Positions 1-35,721 are shown, counted from the stretch's first letter. The stretch is DNA of 64,000 nucleotides from Salminus brasiliensis (GCF_030463535.1 NC_132878.1:27861261-27925260), one strand, 5' to 3'. Notes: generated by a model not told the origin, from the sequence alone. Numbers and translations are program-made.

Positions 1-107
1 TATGAGACATAATACAGCATATTTCTCTCATACATGTGATGATGAGTGGCCTCTTTCAGGGCACTCATATACTGTTGTAAGCTGCTGTAATGCCGTATTA
101 TGCTCAC

Positions 108-24382
<24,275 letters not shown>

Positions 24383-24600
24383 CTTGCTTAGTTTTGCGTG
24401 TCCGCCGCTTTAAATCCCTGGTGAAAAAAAAAAGCTGCCCTCCTCCACTTCTAGCACTCTTCAGATCGATATCCGGATCGATATTGATAGATGACGTGGG
24501 AGTGGGAGGAGAAGAAGAAGGAGGAGGAGGAGGAGGATGATGAGGAGGAGGAGGGAGGATCAATAATAAAACGCGCGGATGACGTCACGCCTCACTTTTT
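24383..24600 (-). promoter_or_regulatory. ophn1: Probable ophn1 promoter and 5' UTR with a full CRE
   Basis: This segment upstream of the ophn1 start is GC-richer than its surroundings. It has a perfect palindromic CREB/ATF site TGACGTCA at 24580-24587 and a half site (TGACGT) near 24492. A purine-rich GGA block lies at 24500-24560. No TATA box is evident, which fits a broad housekeeping-type promoter. The transcription start is inferred. Confidence 0.5.
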
Positions 24601-25644
24601 GTTTTCTCCTGGCCTCCGTTATTTCTTCCATAAAGTCCAAGAAAAGGTCAAACGGGAACCCAGGCAAAGTTTCCCCACGTTGGCTGAAGCAAGGCTGCAC
24701 CCGAGAACAAAAACACAACAGCCTCCAGTGCACAAAGCCCAAAGCCAACAGGGTGGAAGTCCCTCAGACTGGTCTCCAAGCTCTGCTCTCCTGCAGACGT
24801 GGAGCTCCCCACAGAGCGTGGACGTAAATACTGCACTTGTCCCAGAGAACCCTCGCCCCACTGAGTGATCCTGCTCACTTTTCCTCGTTGTAGGAGGACT
24901 GGAGGACGGTCAGATGCAGAAAGGAGCAGAAGGCCCTCCTACAGGAGCAGCCTTAAAGAGACAGCGCCCATAACGCAGGCCAGCAGGGCGGCAGAGATAC
25001 AGGGCTTTATTGTGGCTCACGAATATGGGCGTGGGAGAGCTCAGAGCGGCTAAAATGGCATATTTCCCACCCTTATCCCAAATGTAGTCCATCAGCCAAC
25101 ACAGATTTGATGCTGCACTGAAGCCGAAAGCTGCTGAGAAGTAAAGGAACTTTGTGTGCACCATTATTTTCCTTAGCCAGGCCATTATTACTAAGCCAGG
25201 GAGCAGAGCAATACAATGTAATGGCCATCCTGAAGCCTGCACTTCTGTCTGTTCCCTTGACTGGTTTTGTAGAATATGACTGTATGTCATATAGTGGTTT
25301 ATGTGCCACCGACTGTAAAGCAACGGTTGGGTGAAAAATCAAATGAGCATTATTGATCACAGACCACAACGTTGCTAACAAACACTGGATTTAGGCTGTC
25401 ACCAATTTCATCTCGATAAATACATCTTTACAAATCAATCGAATAGTTATGCGTACCACTATACATGTGAAGTCATTTAACTGCGGCGTTTTAATGGAAC
25501 TGGGAGAAGAATGACCCCAGAGGTGAGTCAGGCCATGTAGTAAGATATTAAACAAAAATGGTCATTTAAAAAATTTAAAAAGATTCATTTCATATTTACT
25601 AAAATTAAAGTGATTTTACTCCGGTAATAAATATCAGCACATGG

Positions 25645-25810
25645 GCAGGTTTGGCTCAGCGGTTAGAGCTCTGGGCTATTGATTACAGGGTGGTGGGTTC
25701 GATACCCGGGCTCAGCAAGCTGCCACTGTTGGGCCCTTAGGCAAGGCCCTTCATCCTCTCTGCTCCCCGGACGGGCACCGCAGCAATGTCTGCCCACTGC
25801 TTCTTTGTCT
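25645..25810 (+). mobile_element. tRNA-derived SINE, 3'-truncated copy
   Basis: A box TGGCTCAGCGG and B-like box GGTTCGATACC, then CTGCCACTGTTGGGCCCTTA and GCTCCCCGG. This is the same family as the element at 13633-13924 but in the opposite orientation. It lacks the 3' tail. Confidence 0.75.
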
Positions 25811-27589
25811 TACCTAAAGTATGTGGATGTGTTATTTTCAGAAACACAAATATAGGATAGTGATTATTATAGGGGTTTGAAAAGGTGGTTGATAGGCAGT
25901 TGCTATGTGGTTGCTAGGAGGTTCCTATGCTGTTGCTAATCAGTTGTCATGGTATCAGATGTAAATGCTATGTAGTTGCTAGGTAGCTGTACTGTTGTTG
26001 CCAAGTTGTTGCTATATGCTGTTGCTAAAGCCAGGGTCACAATACATGGTTTTAGCCCCGATGTCTGAGTCGCAGAGTGTATTTGGAGATCGCTGACCAA
26101 AGCTGGCAGGCTGTCAGGTGGGAGGCAAATCGGTATGTGGTCAGTGCTGCCTCAAGTAATACTAACTAGTTTTGAGTATGCAGTACATAGTACAGCTAAA
26201 AGTGTCAAAGTTGAGTATACTCAAAAATCTGCAATGCATACTTAAAACTGGCCGTTTTTGAATGCGGTTTCAATGGACACCATTGTCCCACAATGCAATG
26301 CAAAATGGAAGGGAAAGAGTTAGTCATGCCTGGAAATGGGAAATTAAAAGATGACAGACAGAAATGTGAAAGCAGCAGCGACAGCGGGAGGAGAATTGGG
26401 GTATGAATGTGACATACATTGGCATAGCAATGCTTCATCACTTTCTGTTTATACAATACAGATTAGAACATTAATATTTAGTGTAGTAAAGAAGAATAGT
26501 AAAAATAGCATGTAGTATATACTTTAGAGTGTTAGTGTGCAGTACGCAACTGGGACGCATCCCCTGTGTTTACATGGGTGTCCTAGAAGAAGTGGATAAG
26601 AAGACGAATGAATATTTATAATAACTCTTAATAATTATCATAGCAATAATAAAAATAACAGTTTATGATTGTCATAAACTTACAGTTTCATCTCCAGTAA
26701 GATTTCTTTAAGCTTGTACCATCTCATAGTCTGAACACGTATAGGTCAAAACACAGGTAGGCAACTAGACAGGAATGGAGTAAGGGCAGATCAATCGTTC
26801 AAATCCAGGTAACAAAGCAATGGTCAAAACATTACACATACAAACTAGATCAACGGTTCAGACGTCATTCAACACATCAGTCACAACAGAGACTTCGACA
26901 AAAGACGCTGAAAACAGGGCTTGAAAGGAGCTTCGGTTTGTAGCTCATTTTTTGTTCACAGATGGGAGGCAAAGCCTAGGGGGTCTTGGCAGTGTCATGA
27001 AAGCATATGTCCAAGGCCATGTGCAAGACCCACTGGGGCCAGGAGGAAGAGCCATTGTTACATAATTCTTTCTAACCCTTGCTACAGTTAGCATGTGATG
27101 CAAATGCTAACTTGCAAGTCAGTGTCTCGGGGGGAACCTTTTTTATTTTTCCACTTGAACTGAAAAAAAATTGTGTAAGCAGTTTTTCTGCCTACACACA
27201 CTCATGTTTATACCATGTCCAGCCCTCAAACAACTGAAGTTGCTGTATTAAATAGTTTTAGGCAATTTAAAATGTAGCATACACAAAGGGAAGGTGTTTA
27301 ATCACTTTGTTCAAATTTTAATAATATGCTATTATGTTTTTTTTTATATTAGATTACAAATAATTCAATGAATAATAACTGAAATAATTTAATAAAATAT
27401 ATGATAATGGGGACTTTTATACCTAGCACCTAGCAACATAAAAATCACCTGAAGTGCAAAATAAAATAATAATGAGTATTATTATTAATGTATTTCTTGA
27501 ATTTTATGCATGCATCAACATACATTTATGGTTTGTTCTTTAAATCAAATTGTTATTTACAGTTATACACATTAAGTGTATTATTTATA

Positions 27590-27665
27590 TACTACTACTA
27601 CTACTACTACTACTACTAATAATAATAATAATAACAATAATAATAATAAAAATAAAAATAATAAT
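27590..27665. repeat. (CTA)n and (ATA)n trinucleotide repeats
   Basis: About ten CTA units are followed by AATAATAAT and AAAATA repeats, roughly 130 bp upstream of the yipf6 start codon. Confidence 0.95.
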
Positions 27666-27699
27666 AACACATTTTTATAACATTATTAATACATTTGTG

Positions 27700-27800
27700 C
27701 GCAAATTCTGCGGGTGGTTGATCGGGTCGTTGTCGCGTTGGCTTTGTCACGTCAGCACAGGCCGGTGACGTAGCGACATCCGCGTCGTCTGGGAAACATG
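27700..27800 (+). promoter_or_regulatory. yipf6: yipf6 core promoter with CRE-like and YY1/ETS-like sites
   Basis: Just before the ATG are two CRE-like sites (TCACGTCAG near 27747, GTGACGTAG near 27766). The start codon itself sits in AAACATGGCGGAAGT, which resembles a YY1 element (AAnATGGCGG) overlapping an ETS core (CGGAAGT). Such sites overlap the start of many housekeeping genes. The surroundings are CpG-richer than the flanks. Confidence 0.5.
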
Positions 27801-27830
27801 GCGGAAGTAGAGGACGTAAATAAACCTCTG
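27798..27830 (+). CDS. yipf6: yipf6 coding exon 1
   Basis: Encodes MAEVEDVNKPL and ends at a GTAAGG donor. The ATG sits in AACATGG, a good Kozak context, and begins MAE as in mammals. Confidence 0.9.
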
Positions 27831-30800
27831 GTAAGGCTCAAACGCGCTGTTTATACATATTTATTACATATACCTTTACAGCCTTCTGCCTTTTCAACGC
27901 GCGTGTGTTGAGGGAGAGTTGGCAGCTGTAACGCCTGTCGCTGTGTCTGTTAGTAAGGTGGGAAATGGAGGGTTTGTTGGCAGCAGTGCTGAGAACACGC
28001 TGTCTGTAAAGCCGGACCTCATCTGCACCCGAAGACTTTCGCTAGATAGTAGCGCAATTAACCAGATTCAGTGATGATCTGGAATCAGTTAACGACACTG
28101 CTAAACATGCCTTGGTCAGTCTTGGATCAGTGGTTTTACTCTGAGATTCTTGGTAGCTAAATAAGGGCCCGGGTCTGCATCTGGGTCTGGTTCTCGGGCT
28201 TGACCACAGTGAGGGTAAACATCATGGCTCTGTGCTGAAAAAGGCCCAAACCTGCGAGCTGGGGAGAATAAAGCTAGCTATACTTTTGCTGTAGTGCTAC
28301 GTTTCTGATCATTCATTGTGAATGCATATGCGTAGGGTCTTGTTAATAGCAGCAGTGTGTGAAACTACCTCCACCATGTGTTGAAGCTGTACTTTAGTCT
28401 GGCTAGCTCTTAATGTAAGCAGTGCTCTTTTACAACCACCAGAAAGAGAGAGATTCACATAATATAGAAATGAATCCTGTAGTATCTACACACAACTTGA
28501 GACATATTTGTCCCACTGCTGAGACAATTGGTAGATGATGTTGCTATGGGAACACAAGATGATGATGAAGGTGAGGTTCTGCTTGAACCTGTTTAACTTC
28601 AGCAAATAGCCACGTTACAGTTTAGCCCTACCCTGTGGGTTCCTGAGGTTTTGGTGCTACAACATGGCACATGCATGGACAGCAAGAGGAGAGACGAGTA
28701 AATATCCTTCCCTCCAATAATTATTAAATTGTAGTGTGTCTGCAGGCTTAATGAGAGACTGTAACTCACACCTCAGTTTATATCACAATACCTACATTTA
28801 GTGTTATTAATATTCAACCCTAATGAGAGACTGTAACTCACACCTCAGTTTATATCACAATACCTACATTTAGAGTGTTATTAATATTCAACCCTAATGA
28901 GAGACTGTAACACACACCTCAGTTTATATCACAATACCTACATTTAGAGTGTTATTAATATTCAACCCTAATGAGAGACCGTAACACACACCTCAGTTTA
29001 TATAACAATACCTACATTTAGAGTGTTATTAATATTCACCCTAATGAGAGACTGTAACACACACCTCAATTTATATGACAATACCTAGATAACCCGTGTC
29101 ATATTTGTGTAGAATCCTGTAATATGACTCTACCATATCAGTTCCTATGATTTTTTCACTTTCTGTTCTGTATTTCTTAGCTTGTCCAGAATCGCATGTG
29201 TAAAGTGTGTCCTGTAGTGGAGGCTTAACACGTTAATTACATTTCCCAGCTGTAAAAATAGTTTTTTCCCCTGCTAATGCTAGTACATATACACACAGCG
29301 GTTAATGGCAAGTAAAAGTCCCCCAGACTGATATGTGAGTTTTTGTATGGCCTTGCAATTTGTCATTTGTTCTTGTCTGTGTTCAGTTTGCAGGTTTGTC
29401 TGATGTGTCGATTGCGGAGGACATTCCAGTAGAAGGAGAAATTGCAGTGCCACTGAGCTCTCGGAGTGCAGACGATGAGATTTCTACACTGGACGAGCCT
29501 GTAAAGGACACTATTGTAAGTTTTCTGCCAGAGTAGTGAACATGTAGCGAACATCAGCTAGAGTGGTGAACATCTAGCAAACATCAGCTTGAGTGGTGAA
29601 CATCAGCTAGAGTAGTGAATATCCAGCGAACATCAGCCAGAGTAGTGAACATCTAGCAAACATCAGCTAGAGTAGTGAACATCCAGCAAACATCAGCTAG
29701 AGCCCTGAACATCTAGCAAACATCAGCTAGAGCACTGAACATCTAGCGAACATCAGCCAGAGTAGTGAACATCTAGCGAACATCAGCTAGAGTAGTGAAC
29801 ATCTAGCGAACATCAGCTAGAGTAGTGAACATCTAGCGAACATCAGTGAGAGTGGTGAACATCTAGCGAACATCAGCCAGAGTAGCGAACATCAGCCAAA
29901 GTAGTGAACATTTAGGGAACATCAGCCGGAGTAGTGAACATCTAGTGACCATCTAGCGAACATCAGCTAGAGTAGTGAACATCTAGCGAACATCAGCCAG
30001 AGTGGTGAACATCAGCTAGAGTGGTGAACATCCAGTGAACATCAGTGAAAGTGGTGAACATCTAGCAAACATCAGCCAGAGTAGTGAACATCTAGAGAAC
30101 ATCAGCCAAAGTTGTGAACATTTAGCGAACCTCAGCTAGAGTAGTGGACATCTAGCGAACATCAGCTAGAATAGTGAACATCCAGCGAACATCAGCCAGA
30201 GTAGTGAACATTTAGCGAACCTCAGCTAGAGTAGTGGACATCTAGCGAACATCAGCTAGAGTAGTGAACATCCAGCGAACATCAGCCAGAGTAGTGAACA
30301 TCTAGCGAACATCAGCCAAAGTAGTGAACATTTAGCGAACCTCAGCTAGAGTAGTGGACATCAGCTAGAGTGGTGAACATCCAGCGAACATCAGTGAAAG
30401 TGGTGAACATCCAGCGAACATCAGCCAGAGTAGTGAACATCTAGCGAACATCAGCCAAAGTAGTGAACATCTAGCGAACATCAGCCAAAGTAGTGAACAT
30501 CTAGCGAACATCAGCCAAAGTAGTGAACATCTAGCGAACATCAGCCAAAGTAGTGAACATCTAGCGAACCTCAGCTAGAGTAGTGGACATCTAGCGAACA
30601 TCAGCCAGAGTAGTGAACATCTAGCGAACATCAGCCAAAGTAGTGAACATTTAGCGAACCTCAGCTAGAGTAGTGGACATCTAGCGAACATCAGCTAGTG
30701 TAGTGAACATCTAGCAAACATCAGCCAGAGTAGTGAACATCTAGCAAACATCAGCTAGAGTGGTGAACATCCAGCGAACATCAGTGAAAGTGGTGAACAT

Positions 30801-31083
30801 CTAGCAAACATCAGCCAGAGTAGTGAACATCTAGCGAACATCAGCTAGAGTAGTGAACATCTAGCGAACATCAGCTAGAGTAGTGAACATTCAGCGAACA
30901 TCAGCTAGAGTAGTGAACATCAGCTAGAGTAGTGAACATCAGCTAGTGGGGCTGGGAATGGTGGTGCTATCCTCCTGCAGGGAGGTTGGCACTGTCTGCA
31001 CTTGTGCCATCTCTGGCTTCTAACGCCCATGGCAACATGCCCACATTAAAGCACATGTTTTAAAAAGAACTGTATGTGATTAT

Positions 31084-31160
<77 letters not shown>

Positions 31161-31426
31161 CAGTTAAGGGATTTAAAAGCAGTTGGTCAGAAGTTTGTTC
31201 ATGTGCTGTATCCTAAGAAGAGCTCTGCTCTTCTCCGAGACTGTGAGTATATTGACATGGATTACAGTATCATTGATCAAAATCAATACCATTGATCACA
31301 ATCAATATCACTGACTACTGCTCAGGTTTGCTCTTGACCTTTGATCTTACACATTTAAATCTCTCTCTCTCACACTATAGGGGATTTATGGGGACCTTTA
31401 CTGCTGTGTGTTACCCTGGCACTGTG

Positions 31427-31462
<36 letters not shown>

Positions 31463-33825
31463 CCCCCTGCAGACTCAGTTTGGAGTTGCTCCATGACTAC
31501 AGCACAAATCTAGTGTTTTTACATCTTTGCCGTTTAATTATTAAGTAAAGAGTCAATTCCTCTTTAATCAGTTCACACTCATTCACACACTAAGGCTCAA
31601 AGACAGCTGCCAAGACAGTATATGGTCAGTATTTTAAAATGTATAGTAGAATATTGTAATGCACACACGATATACCATAGTACAATGTAAATATGTGGAG
31701 TTATCTAGTATAGTACACATATACTGCAGTGTAGTAAACATGTGTAATATGCTGTAGTATAGTATGTATATAAATTATAATGTATACATATTGTACACAT
31801 ATACAGTAGTGTAGCATACCCATTTGGTATGCTCATGTACTATACATATTACTATACATCAACATTTTTTGCATTTCATATCATTAATGTATTTAGTTTT
31901 TATTAGTTTTAATTATTTAATGTGTGTGCGTTTTAGGATGCTGCAGGGTGGATCAGCTGACAGCAAGGATGATGGAGGGCCGCAGTTTGCCGAAGTGTTT
32001 GTTATTGTGTGGTTCGGCTCCATCATCATCACCCTGAACTCCAAACTGCTGGGAGGAACCATGTGAGTAAACAAGTAATCTAACCAATCTGATTCGCCCA
32101 CATCAGTCCATTACTGCTGGGCAGATTTGCTACTACATTGTGGAGCAGCCTACACTGTCCATTAGGTCTTCCCCTAATATCAACATTTTCAAATCACCTC
32201 CAACTTTTTCTCTGTGGCGTACGGCTCTGGTTGAGTTCTGTGGCTGTGTTTTCTGTGTGGAGTCCTTCTCTTACTTTGTGTTACTTTTTATTACCGTTGT
32301 TTTCTTTGGTCAATTCTTTATAAATGTGTTTTATAAATCTAACTGACCCACTCAATGTGTTATTGCGTGTGTGTGTGTGATTAGATCGTTCTTCCAGAGC
32401 CTGTGTGTGTTGGGTTATTGTATCCTGCCGCTGACTGTGGCCATGCTGGTTTGTCGGCTCGTGCTCCTCGGCTCAAACGGAATAGTTAGTTTCGTCATCC
32501 GGCTGGTTGTGGTCACCGCCTCTTTCGGCTGGTCAACTTTCGGTATGGACCAATCAGAGCCACCTCCATGCACACACACACAATCAACTCTAACTTCACA
32601 CAAACAATCCAACCCTCCACATCCACAGGGACAGATTATCGTTACCCCCAGTTTAAGTCATTGTGGTGTTCTGGCTAAGACAAAATGTGTGTGTTTATAC
32701 ATAATATGTATATACATAAACAAATGTATTGGGATTCCACCTACAGAAGCTTTTATGGCATCCCATTCTAAATCCAAAGGCTTTCCAGCTCTAACAGCAG
32801 GTTTGGAGCAGGTTTATTATACATTAATATATTTAATATACCTTATGGATTTATAGGCTAGGCCATAAAATTTAGTATTTTTAAATGTTTGTGGATTATG
32901 TAATATAAAAATGATAAAATTGTCACGTTTTTGTCACGTTAGCTGCTTTTAAATTTGATCAATGTTATAAAAAAAATAATAAATTAGGTTTTGATTGTAT
33001 GATTAGAACCTTTTGTGTTCATTGTTCCACACATATCTAACATTTCTGCAGTTTTTTCACGGTTTCCTACGAATTATGTAAAACATGACGGCTGGGACCC
33101 CTTGTTTCGTCATGAGCATCTAGGGTCAGGCCCTATTTCTGTTGTAGTCCTCTATCACACCACCAGATGGCATCAGAGTGCTGTGCTGCGACTACAAACA
33201 GACAAGCTCTCTATTTCTCTGTGCTTTACTGAGGCTTAGAGTAAATGACTGTTCCCCCTACACCGCTCTCTGCTTTATTGAGTGAAGGGGAAATTGCGGT
33301 GTGTGTTGTCAAGAGCGGTGAGGTGGCTGCTATTAGATTGTGCAACGTAGATGTATCTGTGCCGCTGTGGTAAACACCACCGTCGTCTCGGACACACTCA
33401 GACACTCTTTAGTCAGGGGTGCTTTTAGCTGTCTGTCAAATATGCACTGAATCAAAGCAATGCATTAAAGCCTGAAACTTCAGCACACTTTACACTCCCC
33501 CCCCTAACCCTAACCCCTCCCCCCCTCTTTACTCTACATTTGGTGCCTCTTTACTTTTAAACTACAAGTACAAGTACTGGAAGCTCATACCCCACAAAAA
33601 AACCTGCACAAAGCGTGTGGAGTTCATTAATCTCTAATAGACTCTGTATGACAGGCAATCCCTTAAACTGTCTCTTTCTAACTGCATATTTTTTCCCTCT
33701 CAGCCTCCACAGCCTTCCTTGCAGACAGCCAGCCGCCCAATAGGAAGGCTCTGGTGGTCTACCCGGTGTTCCTCTTCTACTTTGTGATTGGCTGGATGAT
33801 TCTGACCTTCTCGCCGTCGCATTAA
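27798..33825 (+). CDS. yipf6: YIPF6, five-helix Golgi membrane protein, seven coding exons, complete
   Basis: YIPF6 belongs to the YIP1 family of Golgi/ER membrane proteins that associate with Rab GTPases and YIF1 partners in early secretory traffic; mouse mutants develop intestinal inflammation. Exons 27798-27830, 29387-29515, 31164-31242, 31381-31423, 31937-32062, 32385-32542 and 33704-33825 join to 690 nt, giving 229 residues plus TAA (human about 236). The cytosolic N-terminus carries FAGLSDVSIAEDIPVEGEI (12-30) and LRDLKAVGQKFVHVLYPKKS (55-74). Hydrophobic segments lie near 84-98, 112-130, 142-165, 171-190 and 205-225. Signature stretches are WDLWGPLLLCVTLAL, QFAEVFVIVWFG, KLLGG, SFFQSLCVLGYCILPLTVAM and ASTAFLADSQPPNR. 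All introns are GT-AG. The first 11 residues are shorter than in mammals. No break is seen, so the gene appears functional. Confidence 0.97.
27831..29386 (+). other. yipf6 intron 1
   Basis: Contains a diverged copy (28345-28640) of the dispersed repeat at 8497, and a five-copy tandem repeat of 72-74 bp. The segment 29,085-29,160 resembles another dispersed fish repeat also seen near 5865 and 63970 (CATATTTGTGTA-AA). Confidence 0.8.
28749..29096. repeat. 72-74-bp tandem repeat, five copies
   Basis: Copies begin TAATGAGAGACTGTAACTCA at 28749, 28821, 28895, 28969 and 29042, and contain CACACCTCAGTTTATATCAC. The copies differ at few positions; the last is truncated. Confidence 0.95.
29387..29515 (+). 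CDS. yipf6: yipf6 coding exon 2
   Basis: Residues 12-54, FAGLSDVSIAEDIPVEGEIA onward. The acceptor is GTTCAG and the donor GTAAGT. A 30-bp minisatellite begins about ten bases downstream. Confidence 0.95.
29526..30955. repeat. 30-bp minisatellite in yipf6 intron 2, about 47 copies
   Basis: The unit contains AGTGAACATCTAGCGAACAT and CAGCTAGAGT, with variants TCTAG/CCAG and CTAGAG/CCAAAG/TGAAAG. Several short copies lack the middle third. The variants form local runs (for example the CCAAAG type at 30450-30560), showing recent local expansion. Confidence 0.95.
31087..31158. repeat. (GT)n microsatellite abutting the yipf6 exon 3 acceptor
   Basis: About 35 GT units end five bases before the exon 3 boundary, so the repeat takes the place of a normal polypyrimidine tract. 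Confidence 0.95.
31164..31242 (+). CDS. yipf6: yipf6 coding exon 3
   Basis: Residues 55-80 plus one base, LRDLKAVGQKFVHVLYPKKS onward. The acceptor TTTCAG directly follows a (TG) tract of about 35 repeats. Donor is GTGAGT. Confidence 0.95.
31381..31423 (+). CDS. yipf6: yipf6 coding exon 4
   Basis: A 43-nt exon encoding WDLWGPLLLCVTLAL, the first membrane segment. The acceptor is CACTATAG and the donor GTGAGT, which runs straight into an (AC) tract. Confidence 0.95.
31424..31936 (+). other. yipf6 intron 4
   Basis: Starts with GTGAGT and an (AC) tract (31430-31460). The rest is AT-rich with GTATAGTA/ACATATAC words at 31620-31870. Confidence 0.85.
31430..31460. repeat. (AC)n microsatellite at the yipf6 exon 4 donor
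   Basis: About 15 AC units start within ten bases of the 5' splice site. Confidence 0.95.
31937..32062 (+). CDS. yipf6: yipf6 coding exon 5
   Basis: Residues 96-136: the loop GGSADSKDDGGPQ, then QFAEVFVIVWFGSIIITLNS of the second membrane helix and KLLGGT. Acceptor is GTTTTAG, donor GTGAGT. Confidence 0.95.
32063..32384 (+). other. yipf6 intron 5
   Basis: Unique sequence, pyrimidine-rich in its middle, with a short TG tract before the acceptor. Nothing else is seen. Confidence 0.85.
32385..32542 (+). CDS. yipf6: yipf6 coding exon 6
   Basis: Residues 137-189, SFFQSLCVLGYCILPLTVAM and the fourth membrane segment. The acceptor GATTAG follows TG repeats; the donor is GTATGG. Confidence 0.94.
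32543..33703 (+). other. yipf6 intron 6
   Basis: Mostly unique, AT-rich sequence. A C-rich stretch near 33497 has two CCCTAA-like words. Part (33600-33650) resembles a dispersed repeat seen near 13545, 23225 and 51030 (GTGTGGAGTT, TCTAATAGACTC). Confidence 0.75.
33704..33825 (+). CDS. yipf6: yipf6 coding exon 7 (stop codon)
   Basis: Residues 190-229, ASTAFLADSQPPNRKAL and the last helix (PVFLFYFVIGWMILTF), ending at TAA 33823-33825. Acceptor is CCTCTCAG. Confidence 0.96.
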
Positions 33826-34158
33826 CTCTCGGCCCATCAGCAAACAGGACACAAATCAAAGTTCCAGCGGGGGCCGGTTCAGAGCCAGGCCGTGATTGGC
33901 CCAGGATTAAGGGATGATTGTGTGTTGGGCTTTTTTTGGAGTTCCAAAAGGGAAGGGACGATCAACCTGCTTTCATGAAACGCACCAGTCTTTCTTACAC
34001 CCCTCCCTCATCCCTTGTCCTTCTGGGTGGCTGGAAGGAAGGAAGGATGGAGCGGAGAGAGAAAGAGAGAAGACACTGAGCTGAACTTTTTGATTCTCCG
34101 CTTCTCAGCCCACATCTTTCTACTTTCATACTAATCTGTAAAACGAAACGATAATGTA

Positions 34159-34195
<37 letters not shown>

Positions 34196-34470
34196 TGTTG
34201 AGGCCTCTCAGTATCTCAATTTAGCTGCATAGTTCATACACACCTGTAGTGCCACTTACCCTATAGTGGTCTCACAATCTACAGCAAGGTCACGTGCACA
34301 TACAAACACATACACACGCACACACACACACACACATATTATATATATTTATGAGTACTGTGTAAAAGTCTATAAATCAGTTACTTACCTGAAGAGATCC
34401 GGAGGATCTCCGGAAGAGATCGTCCACAGAATACATACACAAACTTAATAAACAGTCCATTGTGATTGCT
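33826..34470 (+). terminator. yipf6: yipf6 3' UTR with polyadenylation signal
   Basis: AATAAA at 34447-34452 is followed by a TG-rich stretch (TTGTGATTGCTGTGTGTG), the usual layout of a cleavage site. This implies a 3' UTR of about 640 nt. The UTR contains a (GT) repeat at 34160-34193 and a small hairpin near 34395 (TCCGGAG, loop GAT, CTCCGGA). A second AATAAA at 35450 is a possible alternative. Confidence 0.55.
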
Positions 34471-35721
34471 GTGTGTGTATGTCAGTGGGTTAGCTTCACC
34501 AGTTCCAGTGCCACTATTCCCAGTTCCCCTCCAACCCCAAGTTTATCTAATCAGTCCTTCATTAGAGTAAACCAGGGGAGCTGCTGGTGGAACTGAACCG
34601 ATCCACACACAGTATCTGGAGTTCACAGAGAACAACAACCAAACCTGTGTTCTTCTAACCGACATAGTAATAACTTTACTGACCACTGGCTTAATGTAGG
34701 TTTATCAGGTAAACCAGGTGGACTGGTCAAATGTTTGTGACTTTCTAAGACTTTTACGCAGGACAGATATTTTGAGGTGCAGAAAACCTTGAATTTACAC
34801 TGAGTCCAAAATCTGAAACAGTAACTTTTACTGATATCTGCAGAGGATGTGACTTTTGATTTTCTGTAGAGGATTTTCAGTCAGAACATAGTATAGATAT
34901 ACATACGCTCCTGAGTTGGAATTGAGCAGGTGTGTGTGTATGTGTGTTTAGTGTCATAGTACTGGGCTTCTTGCAGATCAAAGCTATATAGAGTGCTCTG
35001 CATCACTAACATGGGTTATAAGTGTAAGCGAGTGCAGCCGTCTGAATGTGGGTGTCTGGCCTGGCCTGATCGGATCTGTTGTGTAAGAGTGTATCTTTAC
35101 CTTTATCTTTGTTTATAATGACATGGGCTTAATTACATATGGAACTGTTGATTCATTAATATGTTATAAACATGTTAACAGCACCGGTGAGTGGAGTGCT
35201 GTGTCTGTGACGGTATGACTGGAGGCAGAGGCACCATCTAGCGGGGTGGGGGGTATATGGGACCCAAATTCCCTGGCAATGCCCCTTGGAGGCGACTGGA
35301 GGAACTACTTTCATGATAGCGCTGGGGATTCCAGAGTAGACGTCCTTAAAGCTTAGCAGCATGATATGACACTACATTTGATCGCTTGTTAGCTGTCAGG
35401 ACACCATGTTGGTGTCAAAACTATAACGCTTGATTTGCTACTCTCTCAAAATAAAGGTGGCGTAGAAGAACCATGTTGGTTTCATTAAGAAGCCATGCTT
35501 GAAAAGGAGGTGTGTAAATGCTGTGTGTTTTCAATCCAGAAGAACCTCTAGAGTTGATGTAGAGGTCATGATTCACTGAATCATTTCTGAGTGACTCGTG
35601 ATCAAACTGCATCGCTGTAAGGTCACAAGTTTGCAGTCCTGACCGTGATCAGTTCTCACATTCTAGAATCAATATGATCGATTCATCACCTTTAGATCGA
35701 TGCATTTTCACACCTGTAGAC

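Larger units (their letters stand above)
24601..27797. other. Shared 5' flank between ophn1 and yipf6
   Basis: A divergent intergenic region of about 3.2 kb. Besides a truncated SINE at 25645, it holds imperfect GTTGCTATG/TTGCTAGG repeats (25880-26030), a decayed MITE-like stretch at 26150-26560 (GTATGCAGTACATAGTAC and similar), and CTA/ATA trinucleotide runs at 27590-27665. No gene is supported. Confidence 0.7.
29516..31163 (+). other. yipf6 intron 2, almost wholly repetitive
   Basis: A 30-bp minisatellite fills 29526-30955. A short unique stretch follows to 31086, then a (GT) tract runs to the exon 3 acceptor. Confidence 0.9.

Noticed and set aside
24491..24868. 125-residue frame with a glutamate-rich start
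   Set aside because: It overlaps the ophn1 promoter, and the acidic run is a (GGA)n repeat. Other frames there are open too.
25649..25725. tRNA gene with A and B boxes
   Set aside because: The cloverleaf does not close and the sequence continues into a SINE body shared with a second copy.
33480..33525. CCCTAACCCTAACCCC, telomere-like
   Set aside because: Only two imperfect units within a C-rich stretch, too short for an interstitial telomere.
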